Of a stretch of DNA of 64,000 nucleotides, positions 25,215 through 33,155 are shown piece after piece. The DNA comes from Skermanella stibiiresistens SB22. GTDB taxonomy: Bacteria > Pseudomonadota > Alphaproteobacteria > Azospirillales > Azospirillaceae. How positions within the stretch are numbered: position 1 is the stretch's first letter; each line of letters begins with the position of its first letter. Below the pieces are notes generated by a model. The model did no database searches and was not told the origin of the DNA. It was given only the letters and a program-made list of their open reading frames with translations. Position numbers and translations under genes: made by a program. The stretch covers positions 372,001-436,000 of the forward strand of contig NZ_AVFL01000001.1 of the NCBI RefSeq assembly GCF_000576635.1, in the 5' to 3' direction.

Positions 25215-26300
25215 ATGAGCCAGGATATCGAACTCGACCACGTCACCATGCGTTTCGGCGCGCTGACGGCGGTCTCCGACGTCAACCTGACCATTCCGGC
25301 GGGGGAATTCTTCAGCTTTCTCGGGCCATCCGGCTGCGGAAAGACCACGATCCTGCGGATGGTGTCCGGTTTCATGGAACCGACCTCCGGCGCCATCCGG
25401 ATCGGCGGCAAGGACATGGCCGGCATCGGCCCCAACAAGCGCCCGACCGCCCTGATCTTCCAGAACCTCGCGCTGTTCCCACTGATGACGGTCGCGGAGA
25501 ACATCGGCTTCGGGCTGGAGGTGCGCGGCGTCGCGTCAACCGACCGGCGCAAGCGGGTCAAGCAGCTGCTGGAGCTGGTGGCGCTGCCGGACACGGCGGA
25601 CAAGAAGGTGACGGAGCTGTCCGGCGGCCAGCGCCAGCGGATCGCCATCGCCCGCGCGTTGGCGGTGGAGCCGGCGGTCCTGTTGCTGGACGAGCCGCTG
25701 TCGGCGTTGGACCTCAAGTTGCGCCAGCACATGCGGTCCGAACTGCGCGACATCCAGAAGCGCACCGGCGTCACCTTCATCTACATCACCCATGACCAGG
25801 GTGAGGCGCTGACCATGTCCGACCGGATCGGTGTGATGTCACGTGGCGTGCTCCAGCAGGTGGGCGACGGACGGGCGGTCTACGACGACCCCGCCAGCGC
25901 CTTCGTCGCCTCCTTCGTGGGCGAGACGAACCGCTTCACCGGACGCGTCATCGCGGCGACCGGCGGCAGGGCCGCGATCGACACGCCGGCCGGCAAGATG
26001 ATAGGACGCAACCCGCGCGACCTGAGGGAGGGCGATCAAGCCATCCTGTTCGTCCGGCCCGAGCGGGTGCGGGCCGCCGACGGCGCGGCGGAGAACAACG
26101 TGATCGACAGCCGGGTCAGCCATCAGGAGTTCGAGGGCGCTTTCGTCAACATCTTCCTGGAGCCGGTCCAGGGCCGTCCGATCGTGTTCCAGACGGCCAA
26201 CGCGGGCAATGGCCCCGGCTGGGAGGAGGGTGCGGCCGCGCGGGTCAGCTTCCGCCCGGAGGACGCCGTCGTCCTGCCACCGTCCGACGATATCGAGTGA
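25215..26300 (+). CDS. potA: Polyamine ABC transporter ATP-binding protein
   Basis: A 361-residue ATPase of the PotA/PotG subfamily. The nucleotide-binding domain has Walker A GPSGCGKTT (37-45), the Q loop IFQNLALFP, signature LSGGQRQR near 136, Walker B LLLDEPLSALD near 157 and the switch His in ITHDQGEAL. The last 110 residues form the TOBE regulatory domain typical of polyamine and iron importers. It acts at the cytoplasmic face and drives the permease dimer. It lies 64 bases after the binding protein and 7 bases before the first permease gene, clearly one operon. Confidence 0.92.
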   Translation: MSQDIELDHVTMRFGALTAVSDVNLTIPAGEFFSFLGPSGCGKTTILRMVSGFMEPTSGAIRIGGKDMAGIGPNKRPTALIFQNLALFPLMTVAENIGFGLEVRGVASTDRRKRVKQLLELVALPDTADKKVTELSGGQRQRIAIARALAVEPAVLLLDEPLSALDLKLRQHMRSELRDIQKRTGVTFIYITHDQGEALTMSDRIGVMSRGVLQQVGDGRAVYDDPASAFVASFVGETNRFTGRVIAATGGRAAIDTPAGKMIGRNPRDLREGDQAILFVRPERVRAADGAAENNVIDSRVSHQEFEGAFVNIFLEPVQGRPIVFQTANAGNGPGWEEGAAARVSFRPEDAVVLPPSDDIE

Positions 26301-26307
26301 GGGCGCC

Positions 26308-27192
26308 ATGAGCGAGGTGCTGCGTCGTTACGGTCCCGTATTGACCGCCGTCATCGTGGCGCTGTGCGCCTTCTGGGTGGTCATGCTGGTGGTGCTGCCC
26401 CAGTTGCTGATGATCGATTTCTCGCTGCGGCCAAGCCTGCCGCCGTCCCGCGTCGGCGGTCCGGACGATGTCTACACGGTCCAGAACTACGTGACCCTGT
26501 GGAACAACACCATCCACCGGAGCATCTTCCTCCAGACCATCTGGGCGAGCGCGCTGGTGACGGCGCTGACCTTCGCGGTGTGCTATCCCGTGGCCTATTT
26601 CATGGCGCAGGTGGCGAAGCCGAAGACGTTGCCGCTGATGATCCTGCTGCTGGTCATCCCATTCTGGATCAACGAGCTGCTGCGGACCTTCGCCTGGTAC
26701 ATCATCCTGGCCTTCAATGGACCGCTGAACCAGGCTCTGGTCGGCCTTGGCCTGATCGACCAGCCGATCCGCTTCCTGGGCAGCCCGGCCGGCGTGATCG
26801 TCGGCATGGTCTATGTCTACATCCTGTTCATGGTGTTCCCGCTCTACAACGCCATCGAATCGCTCGACCGCAACCAGATCGAGGCGGCGCGCGACCTGGG
26901 GAGCGGCTGGCTGCGCATCCACCGGCGCATCGTCATTCCGCATGCGAAACCAGGCATCGCGGTCGGCTGCATCATGACCTTCATGCTGGCGGCGGGAAGC
27001 TACGCCGTGCCGGCCCTGCTCGGCGGCCCCAGCAGCCGCTGGTTCACCGAAATCATCTACAACTGGTTCTTCGAGGGCGGCAACTGGAACCAGGGTGCCG
27101 CCTACGCCTTCATCCTGCTGGTGCTGTGCGTCGGCTTCATCCTGGGCATGATGAGGCTCTTCAAGGTGGGATTGACCGACGTCGCCAAGTAA
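26308..27192 (+). CDS. potB: Polyamine ABC transporter permease, first subunit (PotB/PotH-like)
   Basis: A 294-residue inner-membrane permease with six hydrophobic segments. The EAA loop reads EAARDLGSGWLRIHRRIVIPHAKPG, which contacts the ATPase, and the end GVGLTDVAK-like sequence is typical of PotB/PotH. ATG at 26308 lies 7 bases after the ATPase stop. In normal polyamine operons the second permease follows directly; here the next gene on this strand is 17 kb away (44403) and eleven opposite-strand genes intervene. The stop is 36 bases from the convergent end of that block. Confidence 0.9.
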   Translation: MSEVLRRYGPVLTAVIVALCAFWVVMLVVLPQLLMIDFSLRPSLPPSRVGGPDDVYTVQNYVTLWNNTIHRSIFLQTIWASALVTALTFAVCYPVAYFMAQVAKPKTLPLMILLLVIPFWINELLRTFAWYIILAFNGPLNQALVGLGLIDQPIRFLGSPAGVIVGMVYVYILFMVFPLYNAIESLDRNQIEAARDLGSGWLRIHRRIVIPHAKPGIAVGCIMTFMLAAGSYAVPALLGGPSSRWFTEIIYNWFFEGGNWNQGAAYAFILLVLCVGFILGMMRLFKVGLTDVAK

Positions 27193-27228
27193 CGCGGCGT
27201 CCACCGCCGCCCCCCGTCGGTGATCCTG

Positions 27229-28770
27229 TCAGGGGCGGCAGCTGGCGGTGTCGACCTCCTTGGTGGCCGTTTCCAACAGGTCGTCCAACTGGTTGACCGA
27301 CTTTGGCGAGAACATCCGGCCGCCCGATGGACCGACGATGCAGCTCCGCTCGCCCGAGCCGAAGACATCCACCAAGTTGATCTTGACCCCCGGAATCGTC
27401 TGGGCGAGTTGCCGCGCCGTGGCGCAGGGGTCCTGGCCGCAGCTGTCCTCGCCGTCGGAGATCACGACGATCAGGCCGGTGCCTCCGCCCCGCTGGATCA
27501 ACTCGCCAGCCTTTCGCAGACCATCCGCCAAGGGCGTCTCCGGCACCAGTTCGGCGTTCTGGATGATCGAGCGCAGGCGCTGGCGCTGGTTGGGCGGATA
27601 GACGCCGACGATGTCGGCGGAGGGACAGGTACCGACGGTCACCAAGCCGACATCGACATTCGGCTCCAGCCCCGTGATCAATCCATCCATGGCGGAACGC
27701 GCCACGTCGATCCGCGACACGCGGGACTGCGCCTGAAGCTGGGCGAATTCGAACCGGGCCAGCAGATCGCCGCGCTCGATCCGCTCGGCCAGCCTGTTCA
27801 GCCGGTTTGGATCGACATCGGCCGGAAAGCTCATGCTGAGCGACAGGTCGAACACCACGACGAGGTGCCGCTGGTCGCTCGGCTTGACCCCCTGCGGGCA
27901 TTTCGGCAGGGCGGCCTCCTGGGGTGCGGGCGGAGGTGCCGGCGGCTTCGGTTTCTCAAGCGGAACGACCGCGTGAGGTGGCTCGGCGGGTGGCGGCGCT
28001 GGCTCGGGTTCCGGGGGCGGGGGCGGGACGGGCTCCGGCTCGGGCGGTGGCGGTGGTGTCGGCTCCGGAACGGGCTCGGGCGTGGGTGGTGGCGGAACGG
28101 GCTCCGGAGGCGGCGGCTCCTGGACGACGGGAGGTGCCACGGGTTCCGGCACCGGTTCGGGAGTCCGCCCCAGGAACCACCACCACAACAGTGCCGCGAG
28201 CAGGGCCAGCAGCAATGCGCCCAGCAACAGTCTCAGCCATGGAAAGCCCTGTGCCACGACGGGGGCGACAAGGGGGGGTGGCGGGGGTGGAACGACGGGT
28301 TCGGGGATGCGTCCAAAGGCGTTGATCGGGCCGGCACCACTTCGAAAACCCCAGAAGGCCAGCGCGAACTGGTCGCCGACGACATACAGGTGCTCGATGC
28401 TGGGGATCTCCGGGGCGGCGGCCAGGATCTGGGACATGTTGCCAAGCCGGGTATTGATGCCCGACCGCCCGAGATCCGCCGCCAGCTTTTCCAGCGCGCC
28501 GCCGATCTCCAGGCGCGCCGGGTCCAGCCGGGCGCGTTCCTCCGCGCCAAGCTCGGTCCAGCGCCGGATCGGCCCCTCCTGGCTGGTCCACCAGACGACC
28601 TCGCCATCAGGTCGGACATCGGGCCGCGCGAAGATCGCGGCGTAGCGCTGTCCCAATTGCTGGCGCACCGTCTCGACCAGTCGCGCGTGGCTTTCGAACA
28701 CGGGCTTGTTGAAGACAGCCAGACCGGAATGGTCGGACAGTTGACCGCGCGCCAGGATCTGTTCGGTCAC
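27229..28770 (-). CDS. SrfA-like membrane protein with periplasmic vWA domain
   Basis: A 513-residue single-pass protein, last gene of the Srf block. Residues 1-150 form a soluble domain that is clearly homologous to the N-terminus of the next upstream gene product (shared FNKPVFESHARL/FNQPVHKSHSQI and YVVGDQFALAFWGF/YFVGDQPMLAFWGF). A membrane segment at about 177-200 follows, then a stretch of about 80 residues made almost only of Pro, Glu and Val. The C-terminal domain (about 305-500) is von Willebrand factor A-like, with a MIDAS motif DLSLS in VVVFDLSLSMSF, a Thr in ETPLADG and VISDGEDS. This suggests a cytoplasmic N-domain and a metal-dependent adhesion or partner-binding domain held out in the periplasm on a stiff Pro-rich stalk. 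Start GTG. Function not established. Confidence 0.8.
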   Translation of the reverse strand: MTEQILARGQLSDHSGLAVFNKPVFESHARLVETVRQQLGQRYAAIFARPDVRPDGEVVWWTSQEGPIRRWTELGAEERARLDPARLEIGGALEKLAADLGRSGINTRLGNMSQILAAAPEIPSIEHLYVVGDQFALAFWGFRSGAGPINAFGRIPEPVVPPPPPPLVAPVVAQGFPWLRLLLGALLLALLAALLWWWFLGRTPEPVPEPVAPPVVQEPPPPEPVPPPPTPEPVPEPTPPPPPEPEPVPPPPPEPEPAPPPAEPPHAVVPLEKPKPPAPPPAPQEAALPKCPQGVKPSDQRHLVVVFDLSLSMSFPADVDPNRLNRLAERIERGDLLARFEFAQLQAQSRVSRIDVARSAMDGLITGLEPNVDVGLVTVGTCPSADIVGVYPPNQRQRLRSIIQNAELVPETPLADGLRKAGELIQRGGGTGLIVVISDGEDSCGQDPCATARQLAQTIPGVKINLVDVFGSGERSCIVGPSGGRMFSPKSVNQLDDLLETATKEVDTASCRP

Positions 28771-28792
28771 GCCCTGGTTCTCCCCATGCCCA

Positions 28793-30196
28793 CTACTTCA
28801 CTTTTTCCATGCGGACATCGAATTCGCTGCCGTCCGCCTTGTTCTTGCCGGAGCATCCGACGGTCTGATCCGGGCGCTTGCCGCAATTGGTCTCCGCGCC
28901 GCTCATGGTCGTGCCATCGGCGCAGGTCAGCGTCTGACCCTCGCGGATCGACAAATCCTTGCCCGCTGTGACGACAGCCTCGGCCGGGGCCTTGCAGGCG
29001 GTGCCGCCAGGGCCACGCACGGTCACCTCGCCCTTGCCGTTCTGGTCGAAGCGGTAGAGCTGTTCCAAGGGGCGGCCCTGCCCATCGCGGAGGCCGGACC
29101 GGCTGCGCCAGACACCTTGCATGAACGTGGCCGGACCCGGCGCGACATTGGTGCCATCGGGTAGGGCGAGCGGCGTGCCGGGAGTGCCGGCCGGCGCACC
29201 CTGGGGAGGCAGTTCCGGCAGGTTCGGTGGAATCTGTCCCCCGGTGGGGTCACTAGGCGGCTCGGTTGGGGGTGCCACTGGCGGTTCGATGGGAGGTGTG
29301 GTTTCGGGAAGCACCGGGTTGGTGCCTTCCGGAATTGTTCCTCCGGGTGCCGGTATCTCGCCCCCCGGAACGCCGACGCCTGGAATCGTCACACCCGGCG
29401 CACCGGGAACCACGACGCCGGGCACGCCTGGCATCACCGGAACCTCTTCCAAGGGGACCAGGGGATCGCGCGTGGGTTCCTCTTGTTGCAGACCTGGAAT
29501 GAACGGGATCGACGGCAATCCGAAGCGCGGGGCGAACAGCCACCACAGCAGCCAGAGCAGCAGCAGGAGGAACAGCAGCGCGCCCAGCCCCACCAGCAGC
29601 CACTTCCACCAGGGCCAGCCGACGGCCGCGGGCGGCGTACCCGCCGGAATGCCCGTGCCCCCCGTCACCGGCGGGATCACCGGCGGCGGTACGGTGGGCT
29701 CGAACCGGACCATGGTCGGCGCCAGCCGCAGCGGATTGACACCGTGGGGTTGGCCCACTCCCTTGAAGCCCCAGAACGCCAGCATCGGCTGGTCGCCGAC
29801 GAAGTACAGGTACTCTGGCCCGGGAGCCTCCTGCGCCTTCTCCAGCACCAGGGAGAAGTTGTTGCGCGACGAGTTGCCGGGCGTGTCGCGCAGCTTCGCG
29901 ACATAGGCGGACAGCCCGTCCAGCACTTGGTTCTTGATCGGCTGGAGCCGGGCCTGCTCCTCGGGCGACATGTCGATCCAGCGGACGGCCTTGCCTTCCT
30001 TCTGGGACAGCCAGCCAATCCGCCGGCCATCTGGGTCGGCGTCAGGCCGGGGGAAGTAGTCGGCGTAGAGGGGGCCCAACTCGTTGAGCAGGGCCGTCCG
30101 GATCTGGCTGTGGCTCTTGTGGACCGGCTGGTTGAAGGCGCCATACGGCTCCAACCCCTCGGTGGATCGCTGGAGCAGTACGGTGCCAGTTCTCAT
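28793..30196 (-). CDS. SrfA-like single-pass membrane protein
   Basis: A 467-residue protein. The N-domain (1-165) shares the FNQPVHKSHSQIRTALL and YFVGDQPMLAFWGFKG pattern with the following vWA protein, so the two arose by duplication. A very hydrophobic Trp/Leu-rich membrane segment is at about 192-220. A long Pro/Gly/Val low-complexity linker (about 225-360) follows, and a C-terminal domain of about 105 residues with five cysteines (FMQGVWRSRSGL, then TACKAP, LTCADG, TNCGK, VGCSG), which may form disulfides in the periplasm. The C-domain is of the kind annotated as SrfA in srfABC loci. It starts 36 bases after the lipoprotein gene and ends 22 bases before the vWA gene. Its role is unknown; position implies part of the same envelope assembly. 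Confidence 0.75.
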   Translation of the reverse strand: MRTGTVLLQRSTEGLEPYGAFNQPVHKSHSQIRTALLNELGPLYADYFPRPDADPDGRRIGWLSQKEGKAVRWIDMSPEEQARLQPIKNQVLDGLSAYVAKLRDTPGNSSRNNFSLVLEKAQEAPGPEYLYFVGDQPMLAFWGFKGVGQPHGVNPLRLAPTMVRFEPTVPPPVIPPVTGGTGIPAGTPPAAVGWPWWKWLLVGLGALLFLLLLLWLLWWLFAPRFGLPSIPFIPGLQQEEPTRDPLVPLEEVPVMPGVPGVVVPGAPGVTIPGVGVPGGEIPAPGGTIPEGTNPVLPETTPPIEPPVAPPTEPPSDPTGGQIPPNLPELPPQGAPAGTPGTPLALPDGTNVAPGPATFMQGVWRSRSGLRDGQGRPLEQLYRFDQNGKGEVTVRGPGGTACKAPAEAVVTAGKDLSIREGQTLTCADGTTMSGAETNCGKRPDQTVGCSGKNKADGSEFDVRMEKVK

Positions 30197-30232
30197 TCCG
30201 GTCCTTGCCTCTTCGGTCTCTATCGGCTGTCT

Positions 30233-30724
30233 TTAGGACAGCGCCTGCTGCAGGGCGTTGATCTGACGTTGCAGCGCTTCCTGCTCGTCCCGCATCTGCT
30301 GGAGCTTCAGGGACTGCGCCGCGGCATCCACCGCCGAGTCGGGCGGTGGCTGGTTCGCCAAGGCGTCCCGTTCGGCGCGAAGCTGCTTCTCGCGGGCGAC
30401 CAGCTTGTCGTAATCGCGTTTTTGCGCCGCCGTGGCCGATTTGGTGCTGGCAAGCTTCTTGTTGAGGTCACCCAGTTGGGATTTGGTGGCCTGGAGATCC
30501 TGGTTCAGCGACGCCTGTTGCTGCTGGAGATCGGCCAACTGCTTCTGGAGCGAGGTGTTGGTGGCGCGCACTCCCGCCTGCCGGCTTTCCGCCGCCTGCA
30601 CCCGCGCCTCCGGTCCACCCTGGAATTTGTCCTGGCGTTGGCCGACATAGGTCTCCATGGCGGCGCAGCCCCCCAGCGACAGCAGAAGGAGGCCGTGCGC
30701 GAGGCTTTTGGTCAAAGTCTTCAT
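30233..30724 (-). CDS. Small coiled-coil lipoprotein
   Basis: A 163-residue predicted lipoprotein. The signal sequence ends in the lipobox SLGGC, giving a mature N-terminal cysteine. The remainder is almost entirely heptad-rich coiled coil (LQKQLADLQQQQASLNQDLQ and onward) with high Gln, Lys and Ala. The start MKTLTKSLAHG has AGGGAG upstream. It lies 11 bases after the other lipoprotein gene. No family is recognised. The form suggests a spacer or tether on the outer or inner membrane leaflet. Confidence 0.75.
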   Translation of the reverse strand: MKTLTKSLAHGLLLLSLGGCAAMETYVGQRQDKFQGGPEARVQAAESRQAGVRATNTSLQKQLADLQQQQASLNQDLQATKSQLGDLNKKLASTKSATAAQKRDYDKLVAREKQLRAERDALANQPPPDSAVDAAAQSLKLQQMRDEQEALQRQINALQQALS

Positions 30725-30735
30725 GGGACGCTCCC

Positions 30736-31470
30736 TCAACCGATGCGGCTGGTGGTGATAGCCTGATTCAGCGCGTCACGCTGCTGACGCATCTGGGCGA
30801 TCTGCTTTTCCATGTCGCGCATTTCCTTGGAGAAGGCGGGCGAGGTCTGGCCAGTCTTCTGCTGGGCTTCGCCATAGGTCTTCCTGGCTTCCTCCATGGA
30901 TGCGAGCATGGTCTCGATCTGCTTCTTGCCCGATTCGGCCTTGGCCTTCTCGGCCTGCGCCTGCTTGAGTGATATCCTGCCGGTTTTCAGCTGCTGTTCG
31001 GCCGCCGCCAGCCGGTTCTGGTTCTCGCGCATGACGGCTTCGCTGTTCTTCAGCGCCGAGGCCATCTTTTCATTGTCGCGGCTGATGTCCTCGGTGACCA
31101 GATCGATGGTGCGGACATTCTGCTTCGATGCCTCCTGCGTCTTGGCCGTGGCGTATCCGTCGGCGGCGCCGATGACGGCTCCGACCGCGATGCCGATCAA
31201 GGCGCATTTCAGCGGGCTCTCGCGCGCGGCCAAGCAGCCCAGCGTCGCTGCGCCGCCACCGATCGCGCCCCCCATCAGGGCGCCGCCCAGGACGGTGTTG
31301 TTGAACTCCTTATTGTCGAGGCAGAGTTGCTTCTCTGCCCCGGACAAGCCTGGGTCGTCGCAACTGACGCTGGTCGTCTGGCCGCCGGTCCCGCCCGACG
31401 TCGTGGCGCAGCCGGCCACGGCGAGGCTGAGCGAAACCGCGAGCGCGATCAACCGGATGGTGGTCCTCAT
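30736..31470 (-). CDS. Lipoprotein with glycine-zipper segment and coiled coil
   Basis: A 244-residue predicted lipoprotein. Signal peptide with lipobox LAVAGC (Cys20). A Gly/Ala-rich hydrophobic stretch (GGALMGGAIGGGAATLG and ALIGIAVGAVIGAADGYA, about 50-105) resembles glycine-zipper modules that insert into membranes or oligomerise. The second half is a long Lys/Glu/Gln coiled coil. The start MRTTIRLIAL has GAGG upstream; an in-frame extension of nine residues is less likely. It is co-transcribed with the smaller lipoprotein. A preceding gap of 95 bases separates it from the FGE-like gene, the largest gap in the block, and could contain an internal promoter. Confidence 0.75.
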   Translation of the reverse strand: MRTTIRLIALAVSLSLAVAGCATTSGGTGGQTTSVSCDDPGLSGAEKQLCLDNKEFNNTVLGGALMGGAIGGGAATLGCLAARESPLKCALIGIAVGAVIGAADGYATAKTQEASKQNVRTIDLVTEDISRDNEKMASALKNSEAVMRENQNRLAAAEQQLKTGRISLKQAQAEKAKAESGKKQIETMLASMEEARKTYGEAQQKTGQTSPAFSKEMRDMEKQIAQMRQQRDALNQAITTSRIG

Positions 31471-31565
31471 GTGAGCCTCTGTCTCTGGCGAGCCCAATTA
31501 GGATGGGCTGGTTCTTGTTGGTGCTGTAACGGGAGCGACAATGAGCCATCCGGGTTTACTTGAAG

Positions 31566-33152
31566 TTACCGGCGAAATGGCCGGCAGGCACTTGGGAACA
31601 GCGCGTTGACCTCACCGGCGCAGAGTTCCCTTCGAAGCTGTCCCTCCACTTGGTCGGCCTGCAGATCGCCGGCACGTTGATATTCCTCGCTGTCCCGTGT
31701 CACGGCCGCGACCAGGGCCGCTTGTCCGGCCGCTTGGCGCGCCTCCAACTCCTGGCGGAGGACGCGGGCCTGCTCCTCGCGGACGGTTCTGGGATAGTCG
31801 TTCAGCAGGTAGCGCAAAGTGTCGCGGTAGTAGCCGATCGTGCCCCGCAACGCCTTGATGTCGTTCGGGATCCGTGCCCTGACGGCGTCGTTGCCCAAAG
31901 CCGCCGTCTCCTCCAGGCCCAGGATCTTGCGGGTATCGACCCGTAGGTTGCCGGCCAGCCACGTGGCGAGGTTGAGGCTGGCTCGGGCCGCCCGGTCGCG
32001 CTGGTCGTTGCGGGTCTTGATGTTGGCGGCGACCACCGCCTCCAGTCCCTTCAGCCGCTGCTTGACCTGCGGGTCCTGCACGGCGCCGGCGAGGGTGGCG
32101 ATCTCCTTCAGGGGATCGTCCTGGACCGGTTCCGACAGGGTGCCGGTTCCCGTAGTCTCCGGCAGCTTGCTCCAAACGCTCTGGACCTCGCGCACCCGCT
32201 CGGGCGAGGGCAGGACGGGTGGCACGAAGACGACCCGGAAGCCCACCGTCTTCTGACGCCTCGGCCCCCGCTCGTCATAGGGCGGGAACTCGTCGCGCGC
32301 CGAACTGCGGATGGCGTTGCCATTAGTCAGGAAATCGCCGCCGCGCACGACATAGCCACCGGCTTGGCCGTGCAGGCGGGACAGGCGATTGAGCCGGAAC
32401 AGCTCCGCCGTCAGTTCCGACGCGTTGCCCAGGATGTCATGCAAGCCCAATGGATTGGGCTGGAGCAGGCCGATCCACTGCAACTCGTTGTTCGAGGACT
32501 CCGCGCCGCCATAATAGGCGTAGGCCGACAACGCGTCGGTCATCGGGAACAGCGGCGCCGCGAAGTCCGCTTCCGAGACCTGGGCGCCTCCACGCGCCGC
32601 GTATTCCCACTCGGTCTCGGTCGGCAGACGGACGAAGCCCGCCTGTCCCGCCTCCTTCGGCATGTCCTTCCTGGCGTTCGCCAACAGCCAGACGGTGTAG
32701 GCGTCGCCGAAATCCGCCGCCTCCCGCCATGTCACCGAAACGGCGGGCAGGCGCGAATCGCCATCCGGAGCGGCGCATTGTCCATTGGCGGCCGCCAGTT
32801 GGAGCTTGGTCACCTCGTACTTGCCGACGTAATAGGTGCGCTTGCCCTTTTCCTTCGGGTCGCTGAAGCCGCCCGCGATGAAGTCCGCCCGCTGGTTCTC
32901 CTTGTAGCCCACGCTGTCCGCCGTGCCGCCGACCGCGATCCGGCGGTCGTCCAGCAGGTCCTTGGCCGGGACGACCACTGGCCGGAACGCCATGGCCCCG
33001 CCGCACGGCATCGGCAGGACCAGGTCGTCCTTGGCCGGAACGGGGTTGTACAGATCCTCCGGCCAAGGCGTGTCCGCCGCGAGGGCGGATGCGGTCCAGA
33101 GCGACAGCAGCGCCGCAGCCAGGGGGAGGAGGGAAATGGCTGGCTTCTTCAT
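31566..33152 (-). CDS. Secreted formylglycine-generating-enzyme-like (SUMF1) protein
   Basis: A 528-residue exported protein (signal peptide 1-25, ending ALA). Residues about 60-310 match the FGE-sulfatase/SUMF1 fold: YYVGKYEVTKLQ, LPAVSVTWREAADF, FVRLPTETEWEYAARGG, GLHDILGNASELT and GGYVVRGGDFLTNGNAIRSSARDE, ending VGFRVVF. The last 200 residues are helical and not recognised. True formylglycine generators oxidise a sulfatase Cys using copper; many family members in secretion or regulatory clusters (for example near vWA/PpkA genes) have no sulfatase target and act as structural or carbohydrate-binding modules. No sulfatase lies in this block, so the enzyme activity is doubtful. It starts three bases after the permease stop. 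Confidence 0.82.
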   Translation of the reverse strand: MKKPAISLLPLAAALLSLWTASALAADTPWPEDLYNPVPAKDDLVLPMPCGGAMAFRPVVVPAKDLLDDRRIAVGGTADSVGYKENQRADFIAGGFSDPKEKGKRTYYVGKYEVTKLQLAAANGQCAAPDGDSRLPAVSVTWREAADFGDAYTVWLLANARKDMPKEAGQAGFVRLPTETEWEYAARGGAQVSEADFAAPLFPMTDALSAYAYYGGAESSNNELQWIGLLQPNPLGLHDILGNASELTAELFRLNRLSRLHGQAGGYVVRGGDFLTNGNAIRSSARDEFPPYDERGPRRQKTVGFRVVFVPPVLPSPERVREVQSVWSKLPETTGTGTLSEPVQDDPLKEIATLAGAVQDPQVKQRLKGLEAVVAANIKTRNDQRDRAARASLNLATWLAGNLRVDTRKILGLEETAALGNDAVRARIPNDIKALRGTIGYYRDTLRYLLNDYPRTVREEQARVLRQELEARQAAGQAALVAAVTRDSEEYQRAGDLQADQVEGQLRRELCAGEVNALFPSACRPFRR

Positions 33153-33155
33153 GGT

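Noticed and set aside
28020-28170. Tandem DNA repeat or CRISPR-like array in the proline-rich coding stretch
   Set aside because: The repetitiveness comes from codons for a Pro/Glu/Val linker; there are no regular spacers.
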